From Spiroplasma apis B31 (GTDB lineage: Bacteria > Bacillota_I > Bacilli_A > Mycoplasmatales > Mycoplasmataceae), in contig NC_022998.1 of the NCBI RefSeq assembly GCF_000500935.1, positions 496,001 to 560,000 of the forward strand: a stretch of 64,000 bases of DNA, read 5' to 3'. The position numbers and the translations under genes were made by a program. Numbering within the stretch: position 1 is the first letter of the stretch; every line of letters starts with the position of its first letter. Positions 1 to 12,108 of this stretch are shown one piece after another. The notes beneath the pieces were generated by a model. It saw nothing but the letters and a program-made list of their open reading frames with translations, was not told where the DNA came from and did no database searches.

Positions 1-1
1 C

Positions 2-1958
<1,957 letters not shown>

Positions 1959-1987
1959 CAATATTGCTTTGAAGCATTAGTTATGTT

Positions 1988-2022
1988 AAAAAACAAGGAG
2001 TATTATTAACTTCTTGTTTTTT
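1988..2022 (+). terminator. Rho-independent terminator after the beta-glucosidase gene
   Basis: Arms 1988-2000 and 2010-2022 pair over about 13 positions (AAAAAACAAGGAG against CTTCTTGTTTTTT, one G-T wobble). The run of T at the end forms the U-tail. Confidence 0.75.
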
Positions 2023-2246
2023 ATTGGCTTTATAACTTATATTTAAACTTGTTCTGTGTTCAGTTTCTGATTTTTTTATCTCTTTGATTAATTATCTTTA
2101 AATACACGATTTTAAAAAACTCGATATTTTATATAATTAAAGGGGTAACTCGTTAAATAATACATTTTTTAAGAAGTATTTAAATATTTTTTAAAAAATT
2201 ATAAAAAATTTATATTTTATGTTATTATATTTTTGTCAGGCAACTA

Positions 2247-2329
2247 GTCGTCTATTGCTTAGATATGTCAGAAACTAAGATAAACTTCTTAGTGAAGGGT
2301 TGAGCATCCCTAAACCTGCTCTTTTTTTT
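2247..2329 (+). ncRNA. tracrRNA of the type II-A CRISPR system
   Basis: Bases 2247-2278 are the reverse complement of the CRISPR repeat with one substitution and one missing base. After a four-base AGAT bulge, AAAC at 2282-2285 pairs with the first four bases of the repeat, reproducing the lower stem, bulge and upper stem layout of known Cas9 guide duplexes. A small stem follows (CTTC 2285-2288 with GAAG 2294-2297), a plausible nexus. The 3' end is a terminator: GAGCA 2302-2306 pairs with TGCTC 2317-2321 before eight T. The gene lies on the cas9 strand about 65 bases upstream of the cas9 start, a common place for tracrRNA. The transcription start was not fixed; a TATTAT box near 2223-2228 is a candidate -10. 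Confidence 0.9.
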
Positions 2330-2392
2330 ATTTTCAAAACAAATTTATATAAGTTTGATAAAATATTTTTGAAAGTAAAAAAGGATGAAAAA

Positions 2393-5300
2393 ATGAAAAA
2401 ATATATATTAGGTCTTGATCTTGGTATTTCATCAGTAGGGTGAGCTGTCACAGGTTATGATGATGAGAATGCTATAGAACCTTGATTAGATGATTTTGGT
2501 GTTAGATTATTTGAAGTACCTGAAAATCCAAAAGATAAAACATCTTTAGCTGCTGAAAGAAGAGGATTTCGTAGTTCAAGAAGATTAAAAAGAAGAAAAA
2601 AAGCTAGAATAAAGTTATTGAAAAAAATATTGATAGATTCGGATATTATTAATGAGAATTTATACGAAAAAACTTTCAATTTTTCTATTTCTTCATTAAA
2701 ACCAACAAATAAAATTGTATATGATGAAAAGAAATACTTTAATCCATATGTTATTAGAAAAAAAGGGTTAAAGGAAAAATTAAGTAGTGAAGAACTAACT
2801 ATTGCGCTTGTACACATCGCCAAAAATAGAGGTTTTGAAAACTTATTTGATCCAGAAAAAGGTGAAGATAAATCAGAATTAAAAGATGATGCTGAAATCA
2901 ATGAAAAAGAAGATTATGCAAATTCAATTATAATTGCTAGAAAATTAATAGGTTACGATATAGCCACAAAAACTTGTAAAAAAACAATTGCAGAAGCTTT
3001 CATTGATGAAGAAAGTTCTACAAGGATTGAAAAAAATAAAAATTTGTTAAATGTTCGTAATAAAGATAGTCAATATAGATTTCTTTTTCCAAGAGCGGCA
3101 TATAAATACGAACTAGAACTTATTTTAAATAAACAAGCAGAGTATTATCCTCAACTAAACAATGAAATTATTGATAAAATCATGGATACTATATTAAGAC
3201 AAAGATTCTTTGAGGATGGTTTTGGACCTAAAAATATCTCTCGAGCAGAAAACATTGAATTAATTAAACAAAAATTATCAAACATTAAAGACAAAAATAA
3301 TCATTATATTGCATTAAGAGATTCTTTAAGGGCATATAAATTATATAAACCATTTACTGAATTAGTAGGAAATTGTACATTTTTTCCTAATGAAAAAAGA
3401 TATATTAAGTCAAGTATAATTTTTGATTTATATCAAATGGCAGTTGAAGTCTCTAAGTTTTCTTCTTTTTTAGAGAATAAACAAACAATAAAAGACTTTC
3501 ATAATAAACTATTCAACTTAGCTTTAACCGATGAAAAATTTATTTCAAATAATAAAAAGCAAATTGAAAGTGTTTTAAAAACTGATTTTGGTGTCAAATC
3601 AGAAGATTTAAAAAACTTAAAGGCATTAGATAATGCTAAAAAAACTGATTTATTTGGATTTACCAAAAGATTCATCAAAGTTTTTGGAATGGAAAAACTA
3701 AAAGAATTAAATATTGATAATTTAGACTCAAATATAATAGATGATTTAGGGGATATTTTAAATAAGAATATAACTCCAGAGTTGAGAAAAAGTAACATAA
3801 AAAAATGAGCAAGCGATAATAATGTAACAATTAACGACGAAAATATAAATCAATTACTTTTAACTCCTTCAAAAGTAACTACAACAAGTAATCTTTGTAA
3901 AAAGGCAATGTTAATGGTAATAAAACACTTCCTTGAAGGTGAAATCGCTGGTGTATATCAAGATGAATTAAAAGCAAAAGCAAATGAGTATACAGACTTA
4001 AACATCAAGAAGTTCTTACAACCTATTGTTGATGGAGATTTGGTAAGAAATCCAGTAGTTTTCAGAGCAATCAATGAAGCTAGAAAAGTATTAAAAGCAC
4101 TTTTCAGGAAGTATAATGATTTTGAAAAAATAAATGTGGAAACATCTCGTGAACTTGGTAAGTCTGGTGAAGTCAGAAATGAGTTGAACAAAAAAAATCT
4201 TGATTCAAGAGCTAAAAATGAAGTAATAAAATCTGAACTTGAAAAAATTGGTATTGTAGCAAACACAACCTCAATATTGAAATATAAGCTATGATTAGCT
4301 CAAGATAAAAAATGTTTGTACTCACTTAGAGATATTAAAATAGAACAATTAAACTCACATGAACTTGAAGTCGATCATATATTACCGATTTCGAAGTTTC
4401 CAGATGATTCATTTGATAATAAAGTGCTAGTTTACACAACAGAGAATCAACTTAAAAAAAATCGTACCCCATTAGAATATTTCAATGCTGAAAATCCAGA
4501 TATTATAAATAGCTATAAAAAAAATTGTCTTGATTTATATCGTAAGGGTAATATCACTTGAAATAAGTATGAAAACCTATTAATTAAATCAGTTTTAGAT
4601 ATTGATCAAAATAAATTTTCTTCTAGAAATTTAGTAGATAATTCTTATATTGCTAGGTATTTTGCTAATTGACTTAAAAATAATTTAATTCATAAATATA
4701 AGAAAGAAAATAAAGAATACAAATCTAATGTGTTAATGATTAAAGGGGTTGTCACCTCAAGATTTAGAAGAAAATGGTTACGCTTTTCTCCATGAGGATT
4801 AGATATAAAAGTTCGTGATATAACACCATTTCATCATGCTGTTGATGCGATAGTATTATCACAGTTTAAAAACCAAGGAAGTGTTGATTTTGCTTCTGAC
4901 TTGATAGCTATTGAAAATGAATTTAAAAGTTTTAAATATAAAAACATTTCTTTAGAACAATATCATAATAACGTTAAAGAAATATGTAGTAAGTGACATG
5001 ATAATAGTGGTTATCAGTGACAGTTTCAAATTTCAAAGCCAATTGAGAGAATTGATGATTTTATAAATTCAGATTGCCAAGCAATTAAGATGTTTCCTTT
5101 AGTAAAAAATTTAGATAAATTAATTGATTTAAGAATGCCGATTGAACTATCAGTTAAAGTTGATGTTGATACAGTAAAATTAACTGAAAAAGAACTGAAG
5201 AGAAATTTCAAAAATCTTAACGAGTTATCAATTTTAAATGAAAAAGACTTTAAAAAAGAAATAAAAGTTAAAAGACCTGTATTTGTAAAGGTTAAACATC

Positions 5301-5842
5301 CACAAGAATATATTGAAACTTTAAAGAATGCTAATGTTGCTGGAGATATCCATTATCCTTTTGTTTCCTATAAAGTAAATCATAAAGTTTCTGGATCTGT
5401 TACATCAAGTGAAAAAATGGCTGCAAAAAAATTATTAAAAGATTCCAACAAAGATCAATTTCACATTGATAGACATGGAAACCTCTGAGAAACTAATGTT
5501 TATTATGGAGTTATAATAGACAAAGAAGGTATTAATAAACCTAGATGGATTAAAAAAATAGATATATTTAAAAATAAAAACATTCTAAAACTAAGAGATA
5601 ATGAGCTGATTTTGAGACAAAATGACACAGTATTCTATAAGAATAAAGACGACAATTATGAGTACAAAGTGTTTAAATCTAAAATGGGAGCACAAATTTG
5701 TGCAACAAAAATAAATACTACATATATTTCAACGTTACACAAAAATAAAGAGATATTCGGTACACAAAACTGTTATGACTCATTATCAAATATTTTAAAA
5801 GAAATTAAGATAATAACAATAGATATTTTAGGTAAAGCATAA
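2393..5842 (+). CDS. cas9: CRISPR-associated endonuclease Cas9 (type II-A, compact, 1149 aa)
   Basis: RNA-guided DNA endonuclease that uses the upstream tracrRNA and the downstream crRNAs. All catalytic motifs are visible: RuvC-I in GLDLGISSVGWAV (D9), an arginine-rich bridge helix just after it (about 54-73), RuvC-II in INVETSREL (E583), the HNH core EVDHILPISKFP with catalytic H662 plus the downstream N and K residues of the fold, and RuvC-III in PFHHAVDAIV (H815, D818). Two REC-like helical lobes would occupy about 75-560, and the segment after about 900 should be the PAM-interacting region. The start at 2393 follows AAGGA by seven bases. Several TGA codons are read as Trp. At 1149 residues it is smaller than S. 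pyogenes Cas9 (1368). No frameshift or lost motif was seen, so it is probably active. Confidence 0.97.
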
Positions 5843-5848
5843 TTTGAG
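5842..5848 (+). promoter_or_regulatory. Leader-anchoring sequence ATTTGAG at the cas9 stop / first repeat junction
   Basis: The seven bases directly before the first repeat read ATTTGAG. This is the motif known in streptococcal type II-A loci to position spacer insertion at the leader end. Its first A is the last base of the cas9 TAA stop codon. Any longer leader, including any array promoter close to the first repeat, would therefore have to lie inside the cas9 coding sequence. Confidence 0.7.
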
Positions 5849-8800
5849 GTTTTAGTTATCTGACATATCTAAGGAATAGACGACAATCGCTCTAAATATT
5901 CTCAAACAGATCTAGTTTTAGTTATCTGACATATCTAAGGAATAGACGACAAACAACGAGACGTTACATTTTATGATAAAGTTTTAGTTATCTGACATAT
6001 CTAAGGAATAGACGACCTTTACCAATTAACAATGTATGTGTACCTTGTTTTAGTTATCTGACATATCTAAGGAATAGACGACAGTATCACAAGACGAGTA
6101 CGACACTCTAGAGTTTTAGTTATCTGACATATCTAAGGAATAGACGACCTATTTTTATAAACAAAGTACCTATCATTAGTTTTAGTTATCTGACATATCT
6201 AAGGAATAGACGACATTTTGCCGATAAAGGATTTGCAAGTTGAAGTTTTAGTTATCTGACATATCTAAGGAATAGACGACGAAATGTATTTCAATAGTTA
6301 TATTATAACAGTTTTAGTTATCTGACATATCTAAGGAATAGACGACATAACTTTAAAAAATATTGACAATTATTATGTTTTAGTTATCTGACATATCTAA
6401 GGAATAGACGACAAACTTAAGATATTTGCTATCGTAACTTTTGTTTTAGTTATCTGACATATCTAAGGAATAGACGACGATAATTACAAAAATAATAAAA
6501 TGCGCCTTGTTTTAGTTATCTGACATATCTAAGGAATAGACGACATTATTGTAATACTCGCTTGCTTGTACCAAGTTTTAGTTATCTGACATATCTAAGG
6601 AATAGACGACCATTTTTATAATGAAAACTTGTCCGTTAGTAGTTTTAGTTATCTGACATATCTAAGGAATAGACGACACCTGTTTTAAAAAAACCAATTG
6701 AAGGTGTGTTTTAGTTATCTGACATATCTAAGGAATAGACGACGATTTTGTCATCATAGACATAATCGTTGTAGTTTTAGTTATCTGACATATCTAAGGA
6801 ATAGACGACTGAAAAGGGAAAAGAAATGTCACGTCCTATGTTTTAGTTATCTGACATATCTAAGGAATAGACGACTTTTTCAATAACTAATATTTTTATT
6901 AGTTGGTTTTAGTTATCTGACATATCTAAGGAATAGACGACAAAAAGGTTATTATTAGCATTCTACAAGCCGTTTTAGTTATCTGACATATCTAAGGAAT
7001 AGACGACTTTTTTTTCTCGTGTACGATTTCGTTCAGTTTTAGTTATCTGACATATCTAAGGAATAGACGACTTTTTTTTCTCGTGTACGATTTCGTTCAG
7101 TTTTAGTTATCTGACATATCTAAGGAATAGACGACATATTCTTGATCGACAAGATTGTTAAAAGTGTTTTAGTTATCTGACATATCTAAGGAATAGACGA
7201 CCTCAATAGATGTAAACAATGTTTCACAACCGTTTTAGTTATCTGACATATCTAAGGAATAGACGACAAAATATGAATACAATGCAGACGGAAAAGGTTT
7301 TAGTTATCTGACATATCTAAGGAATAGACGACTTATCTTTAAACTACTAATTTGTAAACTAGGTTTTAGTTATCTGACATATCTAAGGAATAGACGACTT
7401 TTTTTCAATACATAATTACTTGTTCATAAGTTTTAGTTATCTGACATATCTAAGGAATAGACGACGACAACTTCGGAATCATCATTATCAGTAGTGTTTT
7501 AGTTATCTGACATATCTAAGGAATAGACGACATCAGTCCGAGAGACTTAAAACAAAGGAGTGTTTTAGTTATCTGACATATCTAAGGAATAGACGACATT
7601 AAAATTGAAATTAATAATCATATTTGAGTTTTAGTTATCTGACATATCTAAGGAATAGACGACACGATTTCGTTCAATAAAAAATTCAATCTAGTTTTAG
7701 TTATCTGACATATCTAAGGAATAGACGACATCTATTTCATCCGTCACACTTACCACATTGTTTTAGTTATCTGACATATCTAAGGAATAGACGACATGGG
7801 AGATCCTGATTGAAAGGGGAGTTTAGTTTTAGTTATCTGACATATCTAAGGAATAGACGACAATAAAGAAATAGTAAAAATTGAAATTATAGTTTTAGTT
7901 ATCTGACATATCTAAGGAATAGACGACCAAAAACATTGAATTTGAGCATTGGTCTTGGTTTTAGTTATCTGACATATCTAAGGAATAGACGACCAGTATT
8001 TAAAACGCAATATTTTTCCCATAGTTTTAGTTATCTGACATATCTAAGGAATAGACGACAAGTTTTTTTCGTCAACCTTCAAGTCTTTCGTTTTAGTTAT
8101 CTGACATATCTAAGGAATAGACGACTAATAAGTTATATTTCTTAGCTAAAGATGGGTTTTAGTTATCTGACATATCTAAGGAATAGACGACGAACCTATT
8201 AAAAATAGTACAACTAATAGAGTTTTAGTTATCTGACATATCTAAGGAATAGACGACTCAATAGTTAGTTTCTCAACGAACTCTTTTGTTTTAGTTATCT
8301 GACATATCTAAGGAATAGACGACTTTTTCATTAACTAATATTTTTATTGGTTGGTTTTAGTTATCTGACATATCTAAGGAATAGACGACTCGTAAATTGT
8401 TCGTTATAAGTCTTCATTTGTTTTAGTTATCTGACATATCTAAGGAATAGACGACGATTTTATGTACAACGAAATGGAAATTAGTGTTTTAGTTATCTGA
8501 CATATCTAAGGAATAGACGACTCAACAAAAGTCTTATCATATGGCATTCAAGTTTTAGTTATCTGACATATCTAAGGAATAGACGACCAAAACACAGACC
8601 CTACGATCAAGTACAAAGTTTTAGTTATCTGACATATCTAAGGAATAGACGACGTCATTGAAAAACTTTTATTAGAGGTAATTGTTTTAGTTATCTGACA
8701 TATCTAAGGAATAGACGACGGTTCATAGCTTTTGAACAACCACAACTTTGTTTTAGTTATCTGACATATCTAAGGAATAGACGACACTTGCTGAAGGCTT

Positions 8801-9501
8801 TGACCAAGGTACGGGGTTTTAGTTATCTGACATATCTAAGGAATAGACGACGTATTGACATACATATTTTTTACCTATAAGGTTTTAGTTATCTGACATA
8901 TCTAAGGAATAGACGACTTTTTTTCATTTTAAAACCTTTCCATTTCTGTTTTAGTTATCTGACATATCTAAGGAATAGACGACTTTTTCATTAACTAATA
9001 TTTTTATTGGTCAGTTTTAGTTATCTGACATATCTAAGGAATAGACGACACATTTTCGTTCAATAAAAAATCCAATCTAGTTTTAGTTATCTGACATATC
9101 TAAGGAATAGACGACAGTGAAAACAAAGTATCCGCATCTATTTGAGTTTTAGTTATCTGACATATCTAAGGAATAGACGACGGACCAATATATACCTATT
9201 TCCCCGACAACGTTTTAGTTATCTGACATATCTAAGGAATAGACGACGCAATAAGCATTTTTACATCATGTTAGGGGTTGTTTTAGTTATCTGACATATC
9301 TAAGGAATAGACGACAACAAGATCAAGTATCTTATACAACCTATAGTTTTAGTTATCTGACATATCTAAGGAATAGACGACTTAGATTTAAATAATTACG
9401 AAACAAATAATGTTTTAGTTATCTGACATATCTAAGGAATAGACGACAAGATTGAGAGTAACAAGGAGTTGGAGATTGTTTTAGTTATCTGACATATCTA
9501 A
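5849..9501 (+). CRISPR. CRISPR array, 55 intact repeats plus one truncated repeat, 55 spacers
   Basis: The 36-base repeat starts GTTTTAGTTATCTGACATAT and ends GGAATAGACGAC; the 55 full copies looked identical. Spacers are 30 bases, except 31 (spacers 12 and 24), 28 (18 and 19), 29 (22) and 32 (52). The last repeat (9478-9501) keeps only its first 24 bases, which marks the old, leader-distal end. Orientation follows from the tracrRNA: crRNAs read spacer then GTTTTAG on the plus strand, the same way as cas9. Spacers 18 and 19 are identical. Spacers 16, 38 and 48 are near-identical, as are 28 and 49. Spacers 18 and 28 share 13 bases end to start. No spacer was seen to match the rest of the window, although this was not searched exhaustively. 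Confidence 0.99.
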
Positions 9502-9675
9502 TACATAAGGACTAAAAAACCCTACAAAATTACCTTTAAAATTTTACTAATTTTGTTAGGTTATTTGGAAATATAGTTTGAAAACTAACATTTTCAAACT
9601 ATAGTGGTATGGTCTTTTACTTTTTTATTACATAAAATGAACTTATATTTATGTATATAGGAAAGGAATAACGTT
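9502..9675 (+). promoter_or_regulatory. Array trailer with two strong inverted repeats before cas1
   Basis: This 174-base gap holds two stem-loops. Arms 9518-9530 and 9550-9562 pair with two mismatches. Arms 9572-9584 and 9591-9603 form a perfect 13-bp stem with loop CTAACA. Neither is followed at once by a T run, although CTTTTACTTTTTT follows ten bases after the second. They could end array transcripts or separate the array from cas1. A purine-rich GAAAGGA at 9661-9667 is the ribosome binding site of cas1. A promoter for cas1-cas2-csn2 probably lies between about 9604 and 9660, but no clear -35/-10 pair could be fixed. Confidence 0.5.
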
Positions 9676-10617
9676 TTGTCTTGGAAAACAATAATTATAA
9701 ATAAGTATGATAAATTATCGCTTAAAAATAATTTATTAAAAATAGAAAATACTAAACAGGAATCTGACAAATCATTAACATTCTCATTAAGTGATATTAA
9801 CTGTGTAATATTAGAAAATAATTACACATTAATTTCTACACAACTTATTTCTAAATTATTAGATAATAATGTGTTTCTAGTTGTTTGTAATGATAGTTAT
9901 GAACCTAACGGAATTATGCTCTCATATCACAATCATTGAAAACCATTAGCTATTATAGAAAAGCAAATAAGCATTAATTCAGAATATAAAAAAATAATAT
10001 GAAAACAAATAATTGAAAAAAAGATCGAAAATTCTTTGAATGTTATGGTCATGATTGGTTGTAGTGATAGATCAATCGAAATGGTATCGAACTTTCAAAA
10101 AACAGTCAAATTAAACGATACAACCAATAGAGAAGGACTTGCTGCTAAAGTCTTTTTTAGAGAGTTATATGGAAGTAATTTTATTAGATTTAGTGATGAT
10201 ATCATAAACAAAACTTTAAATTACGGCTACACAATTTTAGCTTCTGCAATATCTAGAACCTTGGTTAAATACGGATTACTATGTTTTCTAGGTATCTTTC
10301 ATATTGGTAAAACTAATAATTGAAACTTATCTTATGATTTATTGGAACCGTTTAGACCACTTGTTGATTTATGAGTAATTAAAAATCTTGATGGTTTAGA
10401 AGGGGAGAACATTAGTTATAATAAAAGACTAGAATTAATCAACTTACTTAATCAATTTGTATCAGTTGATGGTAAGTTTCAAACTATTACAAATGCAATT
10501 GATATAATGGTTAGAAGTTATGTAACAGTTTTAAAAACAACAAGTTCTCTAAAACTTAAGCTTCCTACAATAATATATTATGAAGAAAAAGTAGATGACA
10601 TCTATGAGTATGAGTAG
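9676..10617 (+). CDS. cas1: CRISPR-associated integrase Cas1 (type II-A)
   Basis: Catalytic subunit of the Cas1-Cas2 complex that inserts new spacers at the leader end. The 313-residue protein follows the type II-A pattern closely: a SWKTIIINKYDKLSLKNN start like that of streptococcal Cas1, then NREGLAAKVFF (metal ligand E153), FHIG (H209) and LLEPFRPLVD (E224), the three expected active-site residues. TGA is read as Trp at several conserved places, for example before KPLAI. The start is a TTG at 9676, eight bases after GAAAGGA; no ATG lies near the conserved N-terminus. It overlaps cas2 at its 3' end, so cas1, cas2 and csn2 form one transcription unit. Confidence 0.96.
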
Positions 10618-10936
10618 GTTTCGACAAATGAGATTATTTGTGTTTTATGATTTACCTAATACAACTAAAGGTGAAAATAAAGAATACACTAAGTTTAGAA
10701 GAATATTAATTCAAAATGGTTTCTATATGATTCAATTTTCTATATATGTAAAGTTATGTATAAATTATGATCAAATGTTAATCTATCAAAAAAAGATTGA
10801 AAACTTTAAGCCTAAAAAAGGAGACGTTAGAATGATAGGTATAACAGAAAAACAATATAAAGATATGAAAATTTTAGTGGGTAGCAAGACTTTTCAAGAA
10901 GAAAATCAAAACATTGATTTTATATTGGAATTATAG
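10595..10936 (+). CDS. cas2: CRISPR-associated protein Cas2
   Basis: Structural partner of Cas1 in the adaptation complex, with a ferredoxin-like fold. The conserved first strand reads MRLFVFYDLPNTTKGE with the metal-site aspartate in YDLPN (D19 from the first ATG), followed by the typical FRRILIQNGFYMIQFSIYVK and PKKGDVRMIGITEKQY segments. Three in-frame ATGs (10595, 10604, 10610) are possible starts. The one at 10610 gives MSRFRQMRLFVFYD, which aligns best with streptococcal Cas2, so the true protein may be 108 rather than 113 residues. It overlaps the end of cas1 and shares its last base with the csn2 start. Confidence 0.94.
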   Translation: MTSMSMSRFRQMRLFVFYDLPNTTKGENKEYTKFRRILIQNGFYMIQFSIYVKLCINYDQMLIYQKKIENFKPKKGDVRMIGITEKQYKDMKILVGSKTFQEENQNIDFILEL

Positions 10937-12108
10937 TGGAAACTAACTTAGTACTTAATAGTAACTTTTTTGGAAAAACCACAATAAATTTTCATAATAA
11001 TATAGCATATTTATATGGTACTAATAACTCTAAAAAAAGCCTATTATTACATGAAATCTATGAAGGTCTTAAAGGTAAAGAAATATACAAACTTTCATTT
11101 AATTCCTCAAGCTCGTGTGTTGCTAGATATCAATGTGTTTTTTTAAAAGAACTATTTGATTTACAAAATGAATTAAAACTAACAAAATCTAATCTTTTAC
11201 GTAATTGTATTTTGAAGAAAATCAATAGCCACATAATAATGCAACAAGATAATGAGAATTTTCAAAACCGACTAAATACTTTTTACAATGATTTAGAAGA
11301 GGTTATTAATTCATTAGAGTTCAAAGAAATGTTTGATTTAGATGAAAAATTATCTGTTAAGTTCAATATTGATACCAAAGCAATAGATAGCCTTATTGAT
11401 AAATTATTAAAAGTTTATTTATATAAAGAAGATGAATCTAAAGAAGTTGATGAGAAATCATATAGCAGATTTACTATAAGAATGTTGATATTAGAGATCT
11501 TGTTTTTAGAGATTGATTTCAATGATAAAGAACGACCAATATTTTTATTATTAGATCTTCCCGATGCTTGTGCAGATGATAATAATATTTTAAAACTTAG
11601 CGCAACTATATTAGAATGGATTGGTAAATACAATATTAATGTTATTATTACCGTTAACAGTTCTTTTACCTTAAAATTATTCAACCCTGATTTACGATCA
11701 ATAAACTTTATATCTAACTCAAAGATTATCAATTTAAAAAAGTTAAAAAGTATTTTCAAAAACATAGCAGTTTGCTATTCATTTATTGAATCTAAAAGCA
11801 CAGATTTAATAATATACAAACAACAAATTACTAGTTTGATTAATAATGATGACTTACATTTTGAATATAGTTACTACAAGAAGAGAATTGAACATTACTT
11901 ATATATGACTCATATCTTTAGAAAAATTGTTGTAATTGAAAGTAAAGATGTAAGTAACTGAAATGTTGATCACAAAGCGTTAACTTTAAATATTAACTAC
12001 AAAGATATTGTTTTCCTTTTTGTTTTATCTTTTGAGTTGGAACTCTCAAAAAAGATTGATTGAAATATAGAAAATATTAAATTGAAAGCATTGATAGAAA
12101 ACTACTAA
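10936..12108 (+). CDS. csn2: Long Csn2-like adaptation protein (type II-A)
   Basis: Csn2 is a DNA-end-binding ring protein needed for spacer acquisition in type II-A systems; its position after cas2 identifies this gene. The GTG start shares its G with the cas2 TAG stop. The 390-residue protein has a P-loop-like segment LYGTNNSKKSLLL (residues 26-38; a degenerate Walker A, with K at both 33 and 34) and a hydrophobic strand ending in an acidic residue, FLLLDLPD (D207), like an ABC-type Walker B. It is longer than both the short (about 220) and long (about 350) Csn2 forms I know, and overall similarity is weak, so it may be a separate subfamily. The C-terminal 60 residues are hydrophobic and rich in Ile, Leu and Lys. 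Confidence 0.75.

Noticed and set aside
6698-8145. Open frames inside the CRISPR array (for example at 6698-6886 and 7936-8145)
   Set aside because: They are translations of the repeat itself (SYLTYLRNRR recurring) and end within spacers; no ribosome binding site or coding bias.
9502-9675. A conventional CRISPR leader on the cas1 side of the array
   Set aside because: The truncated last repeat and the tracrRNA orientation place the old end here; the ATTTGAG motif is at the cas9 side.
2393-12108. Type II-C assignment because of the compact Cas9
   Set aside because: The gene after cas2 has Csn2-like features and the ATTTGAG junction is a type II-A mark; II-C loci lack csn2.
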